The notes: generated from the letters alone by a model not told the origin. A DNA stretch of 64,000 nucleotides from Streptomyces sp. NBC_00224 (GCF_041435195.1 NZ_CP108106.1:7081001-7145000), one strand, 5' to 3'; counted from the first letter of the stretch, positions 16,808-26,300 are shown. Program-made: numbers and translations.

Positions 16808-17821
16808 ATGCGCATACCCCGCACGGCAGCCACGGCGACAGCGGTCGTCGCCGCGCTCGCACTCGCGGTCGCCGGATGCAGCAGCTCGGGCGGCAAGAGC
16901 TCGCAGGACAAGGCCGAGGACGGCGCCTCGGGAGGCAAGGGCGTCTCCACGCCCCGGATGAAGATCGCGATGATCACCCATTCGGGCGAGGGCGACACCT
17001 TCTGGGACATCGTCCAGAGCGGCGCGAAACAGGCCGCCGCCAAGGACAACGTCAACTTCCTCTATTCGGCCAACAAGGAGGGCCAGCAGCAGTCGCAGCT
17101 GGTCCAGGCGGCCATCGACCAGAAGGTCGACGGGATCGTGGTCACGCTGGCCAAGCCGGAGGCGGTCCAGGACGTCGTCAAGAAGGCGGTCGCGGCGGGC
17201 ATTCCGGTCGTCACCATCAACTCCGGTGCCCAGTACTCCAAACAGCTCGGCGCGATCGGCCACATCGGGCAGGACGAGGGCGTCGCCGGCGAGGCCGTCG
17301 GCGAGCAGCTGAACGCGGGCGGCAAGAAGAAGGCCGTCTGTGTGATCCACGAGCAGGGCAACGTATCGCTGGAGGAGCGGTGCGCCGGGGTGAAGAAGAC
17401 CTTCAAGGGCTCGGTCGAGAACCTGAACGTCGACGGGACCAACACGCCCGCCGCCACGTCCTCCATCGAGGCGAAACTCCAGACCGGCTCCTCGGGAACG
17501 GCCATCGACGCGGTGGTCACGCTCGGCGCGCCGATGGCGGCCGCGGCGGTCAAGGCCAAGGCCGGCGCGAAGAGCTCCGCCGAGGTCGACACCTTCGATC
17601 TCAACGCGGCCGTGATCAAGCAGTTCAAGGCCAAGGAGATCGGCTTCGCGGTCGACCAGCAGCCCTATCTCCAGGGGTATCTGGCGGTCGACGAGCTGTG
17701 GCTCCAGAAGACCAACGGCAATGTCGTCGGCGGCGGCAGGCCGGTCCTCACCGGCCCCGCGATCGTCACCGAGAAGGACGTGCCGGCGCTGGAGAAGTAC
17801 ACCGCTCGCGGTACCCGATGA
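16808..17821 (+). CDS. Sugar ABC transporter substrate-binding lipoprotein 1
   Basis: 337 aa. A signal peptide with lipobox (ALAVAGCSS) anchors it at Cys near residue 23. The mature part is a periplasmic-binding-protein type 1 fold of the ribose/inositol group. It has [58 protein letters not shown], the conserved CVIHEQGNVSLEERCAG segment and [10 protein letters not shown] near the C-terminus. The protein is very similar to the next gene product and of identical length. It is the first gene of the transporter operon, behind a promoter with a candidate GntR site. Confidence 0.93.
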   Translation: MRIPRTAATATAVVAALALAVAGCSSSGGKSSQDKAEDGASGGKGVSTPRMKIAMITHSGEGDTFWDIVQSGAKQAAAKDNVNFLYSANKEGQQQSQLVQAAIDQKVDGIVVTLAKPEAVQDVVKKAVAAGIPVVTINSGAQYSKQLGAIGHIGQDEGVAGEAVGEQLNAGGKKKAVCVIHEQGNVSLEERCAGVKKTFKGSVENLNVDGTNTPAATSSIEAKLQTGSSGTAIDAVVTLGAPMAAAAVKAKAGAKSSAEVDTFDLNAAVIKQFKAKEIGFAVDQQPYLQGYLAVDELWLQKTNGNVVGGGRPVLTGPAIVTEKDVPALEKYTARGTR

Positions 17822-17919
17822 TCCGCCGCCGACCTCACGTGACCCATACTTGGGCGGCCGGGGCAGGTCCGCACCAGTCCCGGACGCACCTGGGAGTACA
17901 GCAAGAGGAGCACGGCGTC

Positions 17920-18933
17920 GTGGCAAGGGTTCGGACAGGGGTACGCGCGATCGGCGCGGTGCTGGCGGCGGTGCTCGGAGCTTCCCTGGTGGGATGCAGC
18001 AGCACCGGGGGCAAGCGCGCCGAGGATGCGCGCAAGGCCGCCTCGGCGCAGGGCAAGGCGGCGGTGAACACCCCCCGCTGGAAGATCGCCATGATCACCC
18101 ACTCGGGCGACGGCGACACCTTCTGGGACATCGTCCAGAGCGGCGCCAAGCAGGCCGCCGTCAAGGACAACATCGACTTCCTGTACTCGCACAGCGACCA
18201 GGGCCAGCAGCAGGCGCAGTTCGTGCAGGCGGCCATCGACCAGAAGGTCGACGGCATCGTCGTCACCCTCGCGAAGCCGGACGCGATGAAGGACGTCGTC
18301 GCCAAGGCCGCCAAGGCCGGCATCCCGGTGATCACGGTGAACTCGGGCTCCGAGAAGTCCAAGGACTTCGGCGCGCTCACCCACATCGGGCAGGACGAGA
18401 CCATCGCGGGCGAGGCCGTCGGCGAGGAGCTCAACAAGCGCGGCAGGAAGAAGGCGCTCTGCGTCCTGCACGAGCAGGGCAACGTCGGCCACGAGCAGCG
18501 CTGCGCCGGCACCAAGAAGGCCTTCAAGGGCGACCTGCAGAACCTCTACGTCACGGGCACCAACATGCCCGACGTCCAGTCCTCCATCGAGGCCAAGCTC
18601 CAGGCGGACAAGTCCATCGACTCCGTGGTCACCCTCGGCGCGCCGTTCGCGGACACCGCCGTCAAGGCCAAGGACTCCGCGGGCAGCTCCGCCGAGGTCG
18701 ACACCTTCGACCTGAACGCCAAGGTCGCCGCCGAACTCAAGGACGGCACCCTCGGCTTCGCCGTCGACCAGCAGCCCTACCTCCAGGGGTACGAGGCCGT
18801 GGACCTGCTCTGGCTCTACAAGTACAACGGCGATGTGCTCGGCGGCGGGCTGCCGGTGCTGACCGGACCCCAGATCATCACCAAGGACGCGGCCGCCGAG
18901 CTGGAGGAATACACGAAGCGGGGGACCCGATGA
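17920..18933 (+). CDS. Sugar ABC transporter substrate-binding lipoprotein 2 (tandem paralogue)
   Basis: 337 aa from GTG at 17920 with AAGAGGAG upstream. The longer in-frame extension is non-coding. Lipobox SLVGCSS. By eye about 70% identical to the preceding protein, with matching [39 protein letters not shown] and [10 protein letters not shown] blocks. Differences cluster in the binding-cleft neighbourhood ([14 protein letters not shown] versus AQYSKQLGAIGHIG) and the linker after the lipobox. It overlaps the permease by ATGA. Two receptors for one channel could widen substrate range or affinity. Confidence 0.93.
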   Translation: MARVRTGVRAIGAVLAAVLGASLVGCSSTGGKRAEDARKAASAQGKAAVNTPRWKIAMITHSGDGDTFWDIVQSGAKQAAVKDNIDFLYSHSDQGQQQAQFVQAAIDQKVDGIVVTLAKPDAMKDVVAKAAKAGIPVITVNSGSEKSKDFGALTHIGQDETIAGEAVGEELNKRGRKKALCVLHEQGNVGHEQRCAGTKKAFKGDLQNLYVTGTNMPDVQSSIEAKLQADKSIDSVVTLGAPFADTAVKAKDSAGSSAEVDTFDLNAKVAAELKDGTLGFAVDQQPYLQGYEAVDLLWLYKYNGDVLGGGLPVLTGPQIITKDAAAELEEYTKRGTR

Positions 18934-19979
18934 CCGCCACCGCACCAGCGCCGGCGTCCACGAAGGACGAGCGGCTGATCCACCGGTCCGTGCTGCGCAA
19001 GCTGCTCGGCCGCCCGGAGCTCGGCTCGGTCGTCGGCGCCATCGCCGTCTTCATCTTCTTCTCGATCGTCGCGGACAGCTTCCTCCGCGCCTCCAGCCTC
19101 TCGACGGTCCTGTACGCGGCGTCGACCATCGGCATCATGGCGGTGCCGGTGGCGCTGCTGATGATCGGCGGCGAGTTCGACCTGTCGGCCGGTGTGCTGG
19201 TGACGACGTCGGCGCTCGTCTCGTCGATGTTCAGCTACCAGATGACGGCGAACGTCTGGGTGGGCGTCGGCGTCTCGCTGCTGACCACGCTCGCCCTCGG
19301 CGCCTTCAACGGCTTCATGCTGACCCGTACCAAACTGCCCAGCTTCATCATCACGCTCGGCACCTTCCTCATGCTGACCGGGCTCAACCTCGGCTTCACC
19401 AAGCTGATCAGCGGCACGGTCTCCACGAAGTCCATCGCCGACATGGAGGGCTTCGTCTCCGCGAAGAAGGTGTTCGCCTCTCAGCTGACCGTCGGCCCGG
19501 TCGACCTCAAGGTCACCATCCTGTGGTGGTTCGGCCTGGTCGCGCTCGCCACCTGGATCCTGCTGCGCACCCGCTTCGGCAACTGGATCTTCGCGGTCGG
19601 CGGCGAGGCCGACGCGGCCCGCGCGGTCGGTGTGCCGGTCTACAAGACCAAGATCGGCCTGTACATGGGCGTGGGCTTCGCCGCCTGGATCTCCGGCCAG
19701 CACCTGCTCTTCTCGTTCGACGTGGTCCAGTCCGGCGAGGGCGTCGGCAACGAGCTGATCTACATCATCGCGGCCGTCATCGGCGGCTGCCTGATCACCG
19801 GCGGCTACGGCTCCGCGATCGGCTCCGCGGTCGGCGCGTTCATCTTCGGCATGACCAGCAAGGGCATCGTCTACGCCGAGTGGAACCCGGACTGGTTCAA
19901 GTTCTTCCTGGGAGCGATGCTCCTTCTGGCCACCCTGCTCAACGCATGGGTACGCAAGCGGGCGGAGGCGACGGCATGA
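18930..19979 (+). CDS. Sugar ABC transporter permease (RbsC-like)
   Basis: 349 aa with about eight to ten hydrophobic segments from residue 35 to 345. It has features of the BPD_transp_2 family: [21 protein letters not shown] near residue 70, [22 protein letters not shown] near 130, [19 protein letters not shown] near 225 and [21 protein letters not shown] near 275. The start overlaps the binding-protein stop and its end overlaps the ATPase start, so the three are translationally coupled. One permease gene suggests a homodimeric channel. Confidence 0.93.
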   Translation: MTATAPAPASTKDERLIHRSVLRKLLGRPELGSVVGAIAVFIFFSIVADSFLRASSLSTVLYAASTIGIMAVPVALLMIGGEFDLSAGVLVTTSALVSSMFSYQMTANVWVGVGVSLLTTLALGAFNGFMLTRTKLPSFIITLGTFLMLTGLNLGFTKLISGTVSTKSIADMEGFVSAKKVFASQLTVGPVDLKVTILWWFGLVALATWILLRTRFGNWIFAVGGEADAARAVGVPVYKTKIGLYMGVGFAAWISGQHLLFSFDVVQSGEGVGNELIYIIAAVIGGCLITGGYGSAIGSAVGAFIFGMTSKGIVYAEWNPDWFKFFLGAMLLLATLLNAWVRKRAEATA

Positions 19980-20821
19980 CGGACGCGACCCTGGCCAAGA
20001 GCACCGAGAGCGCCCTCGTGGAGCTCGACGACGTCAGTAAGTACTACGGCAACATCCGCGCCCTCGAAGGCGTCTCCCTTGAGGTCCACGGCGGCGAGAT
20101 CACCTGTGTGCTCGGTGACAACGGCGCCGGCAAGTCCACCCTCATCAAGATCATCGCGGGGCTGCACCGGCACGACTCCGGCGCCTTCCGCATCGAGGGC
20201 GAGGACGTCTCGCTCAGCAACCCCCGCGAGGCGCTCGACCGGGGCATCGCCACCGTCTACCAGGACCTCGCGGTCGTCCCGCTGATGCCGGTGTGGCGCA
20301 ACTTCTTCCTCGGCTCCGAGCCGACCAAGGGCGCGGGCCCCTTCAAGCGCCTCGACGTCGACCTGATGCGCCGCACCACCCGCGCGGAGCTGCTGCGCAT
20401 GGGCATCGACCTGCGCGACGTGGACCAGCCCATCGGCACCCTCTCCGGCGGCGAGCGCCAGTGCGTGGCGATCGCCCGCGCCGTCTACTTCGGCGCCAAG
20501 GTCCTGGTCCTGGACGAGCCCACGGCGGCGCTCGGCGTCAAGCAGTCCGGCGTCGTGCTCAAGTACGTGGCGGCCGCCCGGGACGCGGGCCTCGGCGTGG
20601 TCCTGATCACGCACAACCCGCACCACGCCTACCTGGTCGGCGACCGCTTCGTCCTGCTCAAGCGCGGCACGATGACCGGCAGCCATCTGCGCACCCAGAT
20701 CACCCTGGACGAGCTCACCCGCCAGATGGCGGGCGGCAGCGAGCTGGAGGAGCTCAGCCACGAGCTCCAGCGGGCCCCCGAGCCGCACCTCGGCGGCCGG
20801 CCCGCCGACACCGCCGGGTAA
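19976..20821 (+). CDS. Sugar ABC transporter ATPase, single domain
   Basis: 281 aa. Walker [15 protein letters not shown]-loop [16 protein letters not shown], signature [15 protein letters not shown] and Walker [13 protein letters not shown] are present. The H-loop is ITHNPHHAY. Most ribose-type transporters use a double-length ATPase; this one has a single nucleotide-binding domain, so it would act as a homodimer. The Walker B is followed by Gly where Asp is common in the D-loop (AALGVKQ). The C-terminal tail ([13 protein letters not shown]) may be regulatory. Confidence 0.93.
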   Translation: MTDATLAKSTESALVELDDVSKYYGNIRALEGVSLEVHGGEITCVLGDNGAGKSTLIKIIAGLHRHDSGAFRIEGEDVSLSNPREALDRGIATVYQDLAVVPLMPVWRNFFLGSEPTKGAGPFKRLDVDLMRRTTRAELLRMGIDLRDVDQPIGTLSGGERQCVAIARAVYFGAKVLVLDEPTAALGVKQSGVVLKYVAAARDAGLGVVLITHNPHHAYLVGDRFVLLKRGTMTGSHLRTQITLDELTRQMAGGSELEELSHELQRAPEPHLGGRPADTAG

Positions 20822-21001
20822 CGGCCGGGGCCACGGGGGCGGCAAGGGCACACGAGGTCGGGTCCCGGCCGGGGTGGCAGAATCGGGCACGGCGGGCGCC
20901 GTCCGCCGCCGGTCACCCCGGCCCCCGAGACCCCCAGGGACGACACCAGTCGTGCGAGCACTCCAGGACACCCCTCTCCCTCCGCGAAGGGGTGCGGCCC
21001 G

Positions 21002-22150
21002 ATGAACACCTACCGAGGCTCCGCCCGGGCCACCGTCCTGCGCACCGTCGGCACCCGCGAGCGCCGCTCGCACCTGACCGCACCCCGTGTCCCCACCGTC
21101 GGCATCGACATCGGCGGCACCAAGGTGATGGCGGGCGTCGTCGACGCCGACGGCAACATCCTGGAGAAGATCCGCGCCGAGACGCCGGACAAGTCCAAGA
21201 GCCCCAAGGTCGTCGAGGACACCATCACCGAGCTGGTCCTGGACCTCTCGGACCGCCACGACGTGCACGCCGTCGGCATCGGCGCGGCCGGCTGGGTCGA
21301 CGCCGACCGCAGCACCATCCTCTTCGCCCCGCACCTCGCCTGGCGCAACGAGCCGCTGCGGGACGCCCTGCAGTCCCGGCTCGCCGTCCCGGTCATGGTC
21401 GACAACGACGCCAACACGGCCGCCTGGGCCGAATGGCGGTTCGGCGCGGGCCGCGGCGAGGACCACCTCGTCATGATCACGCTCGGCACCGGCATCGGCG
21501 GCGCGATCCTGGAGGACGGCCGGGTCAAGCGCGGCAAGTTCGGTGTGGCCGGCGAGTTCGGCCATATGCAGGTCGTGCCCGGCGGCCACCGCTGCCCGTG
21601 CGGCAACCGCGGCTGCTGGGAGCAGTACAGCTCGGGCAACGCCCTGGTCCGCGAGGCCCGCGAGCTGGCGCTCGCCGACTCCCCGGTCGCGTACAACATC
21701 CTGGAGCGGGTCAAGGGCAACATCCCGGACATCACCGGGCCGCTGATCACCGAGCTCGCCCGCGAGGGCGACGCCATGTGCGTCGAGCTCCTCCAGGACA
21801 TCGGCCAGTGGCTCGGCGTCGGCATCGCCAACCTGGCGGCCGCCCTCGACCCGTCCTGCTTCGTCGTCGGCGGCGGCGTGAGCGCGGCCGACGACCTGCT
21901 GATCGGCCCGGCCAGGGACGCGTTCCGGCGCCATCTGACCGGCCGCGGCTACCGGCCCGAGGCCCGTATCGCCAAGGCGCAGCTGGGACCCGAGGCCGGT
22001 ATGGTCGGCGCCGCCGATCTGGCCCGCCTCGTCGCCCGCCGCTTCCGCCGCGCCAACCGCCGCCGCGTCGAGCGCTACGAGCGGTACGCCCAGGTCGCCG
22101 AGGCCGTACGCAAGTCGAGCTCCGCCCGCACCACTCAGGGATCGCCGTGA
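21002..22150 (+). CDS. ROK-family sugar kinase (glucokinase-like)
   Basis: 382 aa. Phosphate-binding GIDIGGTKVMAGVVD near residue 34, the catalytic Asp in VMVDNDANTAAWAEW, LGTGIGGAI, the GEFGHMQV motif and a full ROK zinc signature CPCGNRGCWEQY. There is no DNA-binding N-terminus, so it is a kinase rather than a repressor. It follows the transporter genes after a 180-bp gap in which I see no promoter or gene beyond a weak AAGGGG site. It likely phosphorylates the imported sugar. The C-terminal 40 residues are basic and unusual in length. Confidence 0.9.
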   Translation: MNTYRGSARATVLRTVGTRERRSHLTAPRVPTVGIDIGGTKVMAGVVDADGNILEKIRAETPDKSKSPKVVEDTITELVLDLSDRHDVHAVGIGAAGWVDADRSTILFAPHLAWRNEPLRDALQSRLAVPVMVDNDANTAAWAEWRFGAGRGEDHLVMITLGTGIGGAILEDGRVKRGKFGVAGEFGHMQVVPGGHRCPCGNRGCWEQYSSGNALVREARELALADSPVAYNILERVKGNIPDITGPLITELAREGDAMCVELLQDIGQWLGVGIANLAAALDPSCFVVGGGVSAADDLLIGPARDAFRRHLTGRGYRPEARIAKAQLGPEAGMVGAADLARLVARRFRRANRRRVERYERYAQVAEAVRKSSSARTTQGSP

Positions 22151-22740
22151 TGACCCCCGCAGACCGGCCCGCCGTGCCGCGCCAGTCCCCGTCCCCGGAC
22201 CAGCCCCAGGCCCCGGAGGACCACCGCCACATGATCCGCCGCCGCTGGCTCACCGCGGTCATCATCGTGCTGCTCATCGGGGTCCCGGCCGGGTATCTGG
22301 CCATCTCCGCCGGGCAGAGCCGTGACAGCGGCCGCGACAAGGAGAGCGAGGCCTCCGCGACCGGCTTGCAGAATGACTGGCCGTCCAAGACCCAGCGCCG
22401 CATCTACGACGTGCCGGTCCCCTCCTCCGCCACGGACGTCAAGTACTACGAGACCAACACCTGGGCGGTCAGCAAGCTGTACGTGCAGTTCCGAACCACC
22501 GCGGCCGGTCTCGCCGAGTTCCTGAAGGACTCCGGCACCGGTACGGCGGCGCTGCGGCCCGGTTCGGTGGCGATCGGCGCGTCCGACGCGAAGAAGGTCG
22601 GCTGGTCGTTCCCGTCGGGCCACGACTGGGCGGGCACCCGGCACGCCCAGAAGGACCCGCTGCCCACGCAGGACATCACGGTGGACGAGAGCGACCCGGA
22701 CAACCCGGCCGTCTTCGTGGTCTCCACGGCGACGCCGTAG
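22150..22740 (+). CDS. Membrane-anchored hypothetical protein
   Basis: 196 aa starting at an ATG that overlaps the ROK stop (TGATG). A proline-rich cytoplasmic leader is followed by one membrane segment (about 32-50, AVIIVLLIGVPAGYLAISAG) and an exported domain of about 140 residues. That domain has no cysteines and has KTQRRIYDVPVPSSATDVKYY and ITVDESDPDNPAVFVVST. I do not recognise a family. Coupling to the ROK gene suggests co-expression with sugar uptake, perhaps as a surface sensor, but this is only positional. Confidence 0.75.
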   Translation: MTPADRPAVPRQSPSPDQPQAPEDHRHMIRRRWLTAVIIVLLIGVPAGYLAISAGQSRDSGRDKESEASATGLQNDWPSKTQRRIYDVPVPSSATDVKYYETNTWAVSKLYVQFRTTAAGLAEFLKDSGTGTAALRPGSVAIGASDAKKVGWSFPSGHDWAGTRHAQKDPLPTQDITVDESDPDNPAVFVVSTATP

Positions 22741-22818
22741 GGCGGCGGCGCGACCGGAAGGGGGCCTATCGCGACCCCCTGACCGGAGTGCGCCGGTCCG
22801 CTCACTAGTCTGGAGCGA

Positions 22819-24150
22819 GTGAGCGACGTGACTGAGACGCCTGTGACCCAGCAGCCCGAGCCGGCGAAGGCCCCGACCCTGCAGTACCGGATCGACGGCC
22901 CCGACGACGCGCCGGTACTGGTGCTCGGCCCCTCGCTCGGCACCACCTGGCACATGTGGGACCGCCAGATACCCGAACTCGCCGGGAGCTGGCGGATCGT
23001 CCGGTTCGACCTGCCCGGCCACGGCGGCGCCCCGGCCCACCCGGCGGTCTCGGTCGCCGAGCTCGCCGACCGGCTGGTCGCCACCCTCGACGAGCTGGGC
23101 GTACAGCGCTTCGGCTACGCGGGCAGCGCGATCGGCGCGGCCGTCGGCGCGGACCTGGCCCTGCGCCATCCGCAGCGGCTCGCCTCGCTGGCGCTGATCG
23201 CCGCCTCGGCCCGGTTCGGCACCGCCGACGAGTTCCGCCAGCGGGGCGTGGTGGTGCGCAGCAACGGCATGGACCCGATCGCCCGCGGCGTGCCCGAGCG
23301 TTGGTTCACGCCCGCGTACGCCGCGGCCCAGCCCGCCATCGTGGAGTGGGCCGTCCAGATGGTCCGCACCACCGACCCCGGCTGCTACATCGCCGCCTGC
23401 GAGGCGCTGGCCGCCTTCGACATCCGCGCCGACCTGGCCCGTATCGGCGTCCCCACGCTGGTGCTGGCCGGCGCCGAGGACCGGGTGACCGGGCCCGGCG
23501 ACGCGCGCACCCTGGTCGCCGGGGTGCCCGACGCCCGGCTCGCGGTGGTGCCCGGGGCCGCGCACCTGGCGCCGGTGGAGCAGCCCGCCGCGGTCACCGA
23601 TCTGCTCGTCCACCACTTCTCGACGGCCTGGCACGAGACGCTCCCGGCGATCCCGGTACCGGCCGCGCCGCCGGTCGCCGCCCTGCCGCAGTCGCCGCAG
23701 ACCCTGCACGTCCCCGTCCCCATGGCCGCCGAGCCTGCACCGTCCCCGGCGCCCGTGGACGCCGGGCGGCCCGACCCGTACGAGCGGGGCATGAAGCTGC
23801 GGCGCGAGGTCCTCGGGGACGCGCGCGTGGACGCCGAGATGGCCGACGCCGACGGCTTCACCGGCGACTTCCAGGAGCTCGCCACCCGCTATGCCTGGGG
23901 CGAGGTGTGGGCCCGCGACGGGCTCGACCGGCGCACCCGGGCCGTCGTCGCGCTCGCCGCGCTGGTGGCGGGCGGCCACCTCGACGAGGTCGCGGCCCAC
24001 ACCCGCGCCGCGCTGCGGGCCGGGCTCACCCCCGACGAGATCGGGGAAGTGCTGCTCCAGACGTCCGTGTACTGCGGCCTCCCGGCGGCGAACGCGGCCT
24101 TCCGGGCGGCCGCCGTGGTCATCCGCGAGGAGACCACCCCGCAGCCCTGA
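22819..24150 (+). CDS. pcaL: PcaD-PcaC fusion protein with an altered lactonase nucleophile
   Basis: 443 aa. Residues 20-270 are an alpha/beta hydrolase like 3-oxoadipate enol-lactonase. Residues 310-440 resemble 4-carboxymuconolactone decarboxylase (GLDRRTRAVVALAALVAGGH, VLLQTSVYCGLPAANAAF). Such fusions are called PcaL. The expected elbow G-V-S-I-G reads G-S-A-I-G (residues 102-106), so Ala104 occupies the nucleophile place and Ser103 is shifted by one. The Asp (LAGAEDRV) and His (GAAHLAPVEQP) remain. No other protocatechuate genes are nearby. TAGTCT ends 7 nt before the GTG start, suggesting leaderless transcription. Confidence 0.82.
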   Translation: MSDVTETPVTQQPEPAKAPTLQYRIDGPDDAPVLVLGPSLGTTWHMWDRQIPELAGSWRIVRFDLPGHGGAPAHPAVSVAELADRLVATLDELGVQRFGYAGSAIGAAVGADLALRHPQRLASLALIAASARFGTADEFRQRGVVVRSNGMDPIARGVPERWFTPAYAAAQPAIVEWAVQMVRTTDPGCYIAACEALAAFDIRADLARIGVPTLVLAGAEDRVTGPGDARTLVAGVPDARLAVVPGAAHLAPVEQPAAVTDLLVHHFSTAWHETLPAIPVPAAPPVAALPQSPQTLHVPVPMAAEPAPSPAPVDAGRPDPYERGMKLRREVLGDARVDAEMADADGFTGDFQELATRYAWGEVWARDGLDRRTRAVVALAALVAGGHLDEVAAHTRAALRAGLTPDEIGEVLLQTSVYCGLPAANAAFRAAAVVIREETTPQP

Positions 24151-24192
24151 GCCGTCCGGGCGGTACGGCGTCCGCCGTAGCAGGATGGGGCC

Positions 24193-24831
24193 ATGAGCCT
24201 GAAGCTGACCAAGAAGACCCACGCGTGCGTCCGGCTGGAGAAGGACGGCCGGACGCTGGTCATCGACCCCGGCGCCTTCAGCGAGGCGGACGCCGCGCTC
24301 GGCGCGGACGCCGTCCTCATCACCCACGAGCACCCGGACCACTTCGCCGAGGACCGGCTGCGGACCGCTCTGGAGGCCAACCCGGCGGCCGAGATCTGGA
24401 CCCTGCGCAGTGTTGCGGAGAAGATCTCGGCGGCCTTCCCCGGCCGCGTCCACACCGTCGGGCACGGCGACGCCTTCAGCGCGGCCGGGTTCGACGTCCA
24501 GGTCCACGGCGAGCTGCACGCGGTGATCCACCCGGACCTGCCGAGGATCACCAACGTCGGCTTTCTGGTGGACGGTTCGCTCTTCCACCCCGGCGACGCG
24601 CTCACCGTCCCGGACCACCCGGTGGACACGCTGATGCTGCCGGTGCAGGCGCCGTGGAGCAAGATCTCCGAGGTGATCGAGTACGTACGGGAGGTCGGGC
24701 CGCGCCGCGCCATCGACATCCACGACGCGCTCCTGACCGACCTCGCCCGGCCGATCTACGACACCCACCTCGGCAATCTGGGCGGGGCCGACCACGCCCG
24801 GCTGAGCCCCGGGGACTCGACGGACCTGTGA
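24193..24831 (+). CDS. Metallo-beta-lactamase-fold hydrolase (UlaG-like)
   Basis: 212 aa. Metal-binding HEHPDHF near residue 47 is the H-x-H-x-D-H motif. A further His occurs in HGELHAVIHPDLP, the Asp in HPGDALTVPDHPVDTLMLPV, and a late His in IDIHDA. The strand order fits the short UlaG or RNase-Z-related group rather than antibiotic-degrading lactamases. No signal peptide is present, so it is cytoplasmic. It lies 42 nt after the PcaL-like gene and 39 nt before exonuclease III, all on the same strand. The substrate is not evident. Confidence 0.87.
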   Translation: MSLKLTKKTHACVRLEKDGRTLVIDPGAFSEADAALGADAVLITHEHPDHFAEDRLRTALEANPAAEIWTLRSVAEKISAAFPGRVHTVGHGDAFSAAGFDVQVHGELHAVIHPDLPRITNVGFLVDGSLFHPGDALTVPDHPVDTLMLPVQAPWSKISEVIEYVREVGPRRAIDIHDALLTDLARPIYDTHLGNLGGADHARLSPGDSTDL

Positions 24832-24870
24832 CGCCGGTGAGTGTCAGACCCCGCCGTTAGGCTGTCGGAC

Positions 24871-25650
24871 ATGCGCATCGCGACCTGGAACGTCAACTCG
24901 ATCACCGCCCGGCTGCCCCGTCTCCTGGCCTGGCTGGAGAGCACCGGCACGGATGTGCTGTGCATCCAGGAGACCAAGACCACCCTGGAGGGCTTCCCCG
25001 CCGCCGAGCTCCGCGAACTGGGCTACGAGTCGGCGGTCCACGCGACGGGGAGGTGGAACGGAGTGGCGCTGGTCTCCCGGGTCGGCCTGGACGACGTGGT
25101 GCTCGGCCTGCCCGGCGACCCCGGCTTCGAGGACACCCTGGAGCCCCGCGCCGTCTCGGCGACCTGCGGCGGAGTCCGCCTGTGGTCGGTGTACGTGCCG
25201 AACGGCCGGGAGGTCGGCCACGGCCACTACGCGTACAAGCTGGCCTGGTTCGAGGCGCTGAAGGCGGCCGTCGCCCAGGACGCGGCGGGGGAGCGGCCGT
25301 TCGCGGTGCTCGGTGACTTCAACGTCGCCCCGACCGACGAGGACGTCTTCGACGTGGCGTTCTTCGAGGGCCAGACCCATGTCACCGCGCCCGAGCGGGC
25401 CGCGCTCGCCGCGCTGCGCGAGGCGGGCCTGTCGGACGTGGTGCCCCGCCCCCTGAAGTACGACCGGCCGTACACGTACTGGGACTACCGCCAGCTGTCC
25501 TTCCCCAAGAACCGGGGCATGCGCATCGACCTGGTGTACGGCAACGGGCCGTTCGCCGAGGCCGTCAAGGACAGTTACGTGGACCGCGAGGAGCGCAAGG
25601 GCAAGGGCGCCTCCGACCACGCCCCGGTCGTCGTCGACCTGGAGATCTGA
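24871..25650 (+). CDS. xthA: Exodeoxyribonuclease III
   Basis: 259 aa. It starts at MRIATWNVNSITARLPRL, and QETKTTLEGFP provides the metal-binding Glu. AVLGDFNVAPTDEDVFD contains the conserved Asp/Asn pair, and KGASDHAPVVVDLEI the catalytic Asp-His. The length fits the ExoIII/AP endonuclease family. It repairs abasic sites by 5-prime incision and removes 3-prime blocks. TAGGCT ends 7 nt before the ATG and no ribosome site is visible, so the mRNA may be leaderless. Confidence 0.95.
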   Translation: MRIATWNVNSITARLPRLLAWLESTGTDVLCIQETKTTLEGFPAAELRELGYESAVHATGRWNGVALVSRVGLDDVVLGLPGDPGFEDTLEPRAVSATCGGVRLWSVYVPNGREVGHGHYAYKLAWFEALKAAVAQDAAGERPFAVLGDFNVAPTDEDVFDVAFFEGQTHVTAPERAALAALREAGLSDVVPRPLKYDRPYTYWDYRQLSFPKNRGMRIDLVYGNGPFAEAVKDSYVDREERKGKGASDHAPVVVDLEI

Positions 25651-25709
25651 GAATCGCACTCCGCGTGCCCTGTGGTGCGCAGGTCTGTGCGAATGGGACG
25701 CTTGACGCC

Positions 25710-26144
25710 ATGAACATCCTGGACAACTGGCGCAAGCGGCACGGCTCGCAGCGGACGCCGGCGCTCGCCGACGCGGTGGAGACCGATCCGGCGGGCGTGG
25801 GCGAGCTCCTCGCGGAGTGCGAGCTGCTCCGGGTCAGGGCCCAGCAGGCCGGGCTCGAACTCGACGACAGCCCAGCGTCGTTGGCGGCGCTCGACCAGCT
25901 GCCGCCGCACTGGCGGGACGACCCGGAGGAGCTGCCCTGGCTGGGCAACGACGCGGGGCTGTATCTGGGGACCGTGCTCGTCCGGACGGTCGAGGGCGCG
26001 TCCTGGCAGGTGTGGCCGGGCGGGGAGCCGGTGGTGCGGCTCGCCTCGGGGCGCGAGATCGACGTGGTGGGCGCCGGGGTCGAGTGGGCGGCGAGCGGTA
26101 CGCCCGAGCTCTCGCAGGTGTACGCGGAGGCCTCCGAGGTCTGA
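25710..26144 (+). CDS. Small conserved actinobacterial protein (DUF6278-like)
   Basis: 144 aa starting MNILDNWRKRHGSQRTP at 25710. The first part is helical and acidic (DPAGVGELLAECELLRVRA), followed by LDQLPPHWRDDPEELPWLGNDAGLYLGTVLVRT and a beta-rich C-terminus with VWPGGEPVVRLASGREIDV. No catalytic motif, signal peptide or membrane segment is seen. The composition fits a small cytoplasmic protein found across streptomycetes; I place it with DUF6278 from memory, with moderate certainty. It is transcribed alone between xthA and the amino-acid transporter operon. Confidence 0.7.
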   Translation: MNILDNWRKRHGSQRTPALADAVETDPAGVGELLAECELLRVRAQQAGLELDDSPASLAALDQLPPHWRDDPEELPWLGNDAGLYLGTVLVRTVEGASWQVWPGGEPVVRLASGREIDVVGAGVEWAASGTPELSQVYAEASEV

Positions 26145-26223
26145 CCGTTGCGCACGCGGCGGCCCACGCGTCGGTGACCCGACCCACCGGTAACCCAAAA
26201 TACGGTTTATGTCCTGTTCGTGC

Positions 26224-26276
26224 GTGTCGAGGTGAAGTCCCTTTCCGGGCTGGATAGTTTGCGCTGACCTCGACAC
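26224..26276. promoter_or_regulatory. Split 10-bp inverted repeat upstream of the glutamate transporter genes
   Basis: GTGTCGAGGT (26224-26233) and ACCTCGACAC (26267-26276) are perfect reverse complements, 33 nt apart. Between them is GATAGTTT (26253-26260), a possible -10 box. The arrangement could hold a repressor pair around the promoter, or form a hairpin in the leader. The second arm ends 24 nt before the ATPase start. Confidence 0.45.
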
Positions 26277-26300
26277 AGCGATGAGTGGGCAGGACAGCGT

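Noticed and set aside
16720..17919. Upstream extension of the second binding protein to a 737-residue protein
   Set aside because: The first 400 residues are a frame-shadow of binding protein 1, and a GTG with AAGAGGAG at 17920 gives a proper lipoprotein signal.
20293..22740. 815-codon frame spanning the ATPase, ROK and hypothetical genes
   Set aside because: Only its last 196 codons (from 22150) have plausible protein character; the rest is an out-of-frame reading of the ATPase and ROK genes.
22819..24150. Part of a protocatechuate degradation cluster
   Set aside because: No pcaB, pcaGH, pcaIJ or pcaR-like genes occur nearby; the neighbours are a metallo-hydrolase and exonuclease III.
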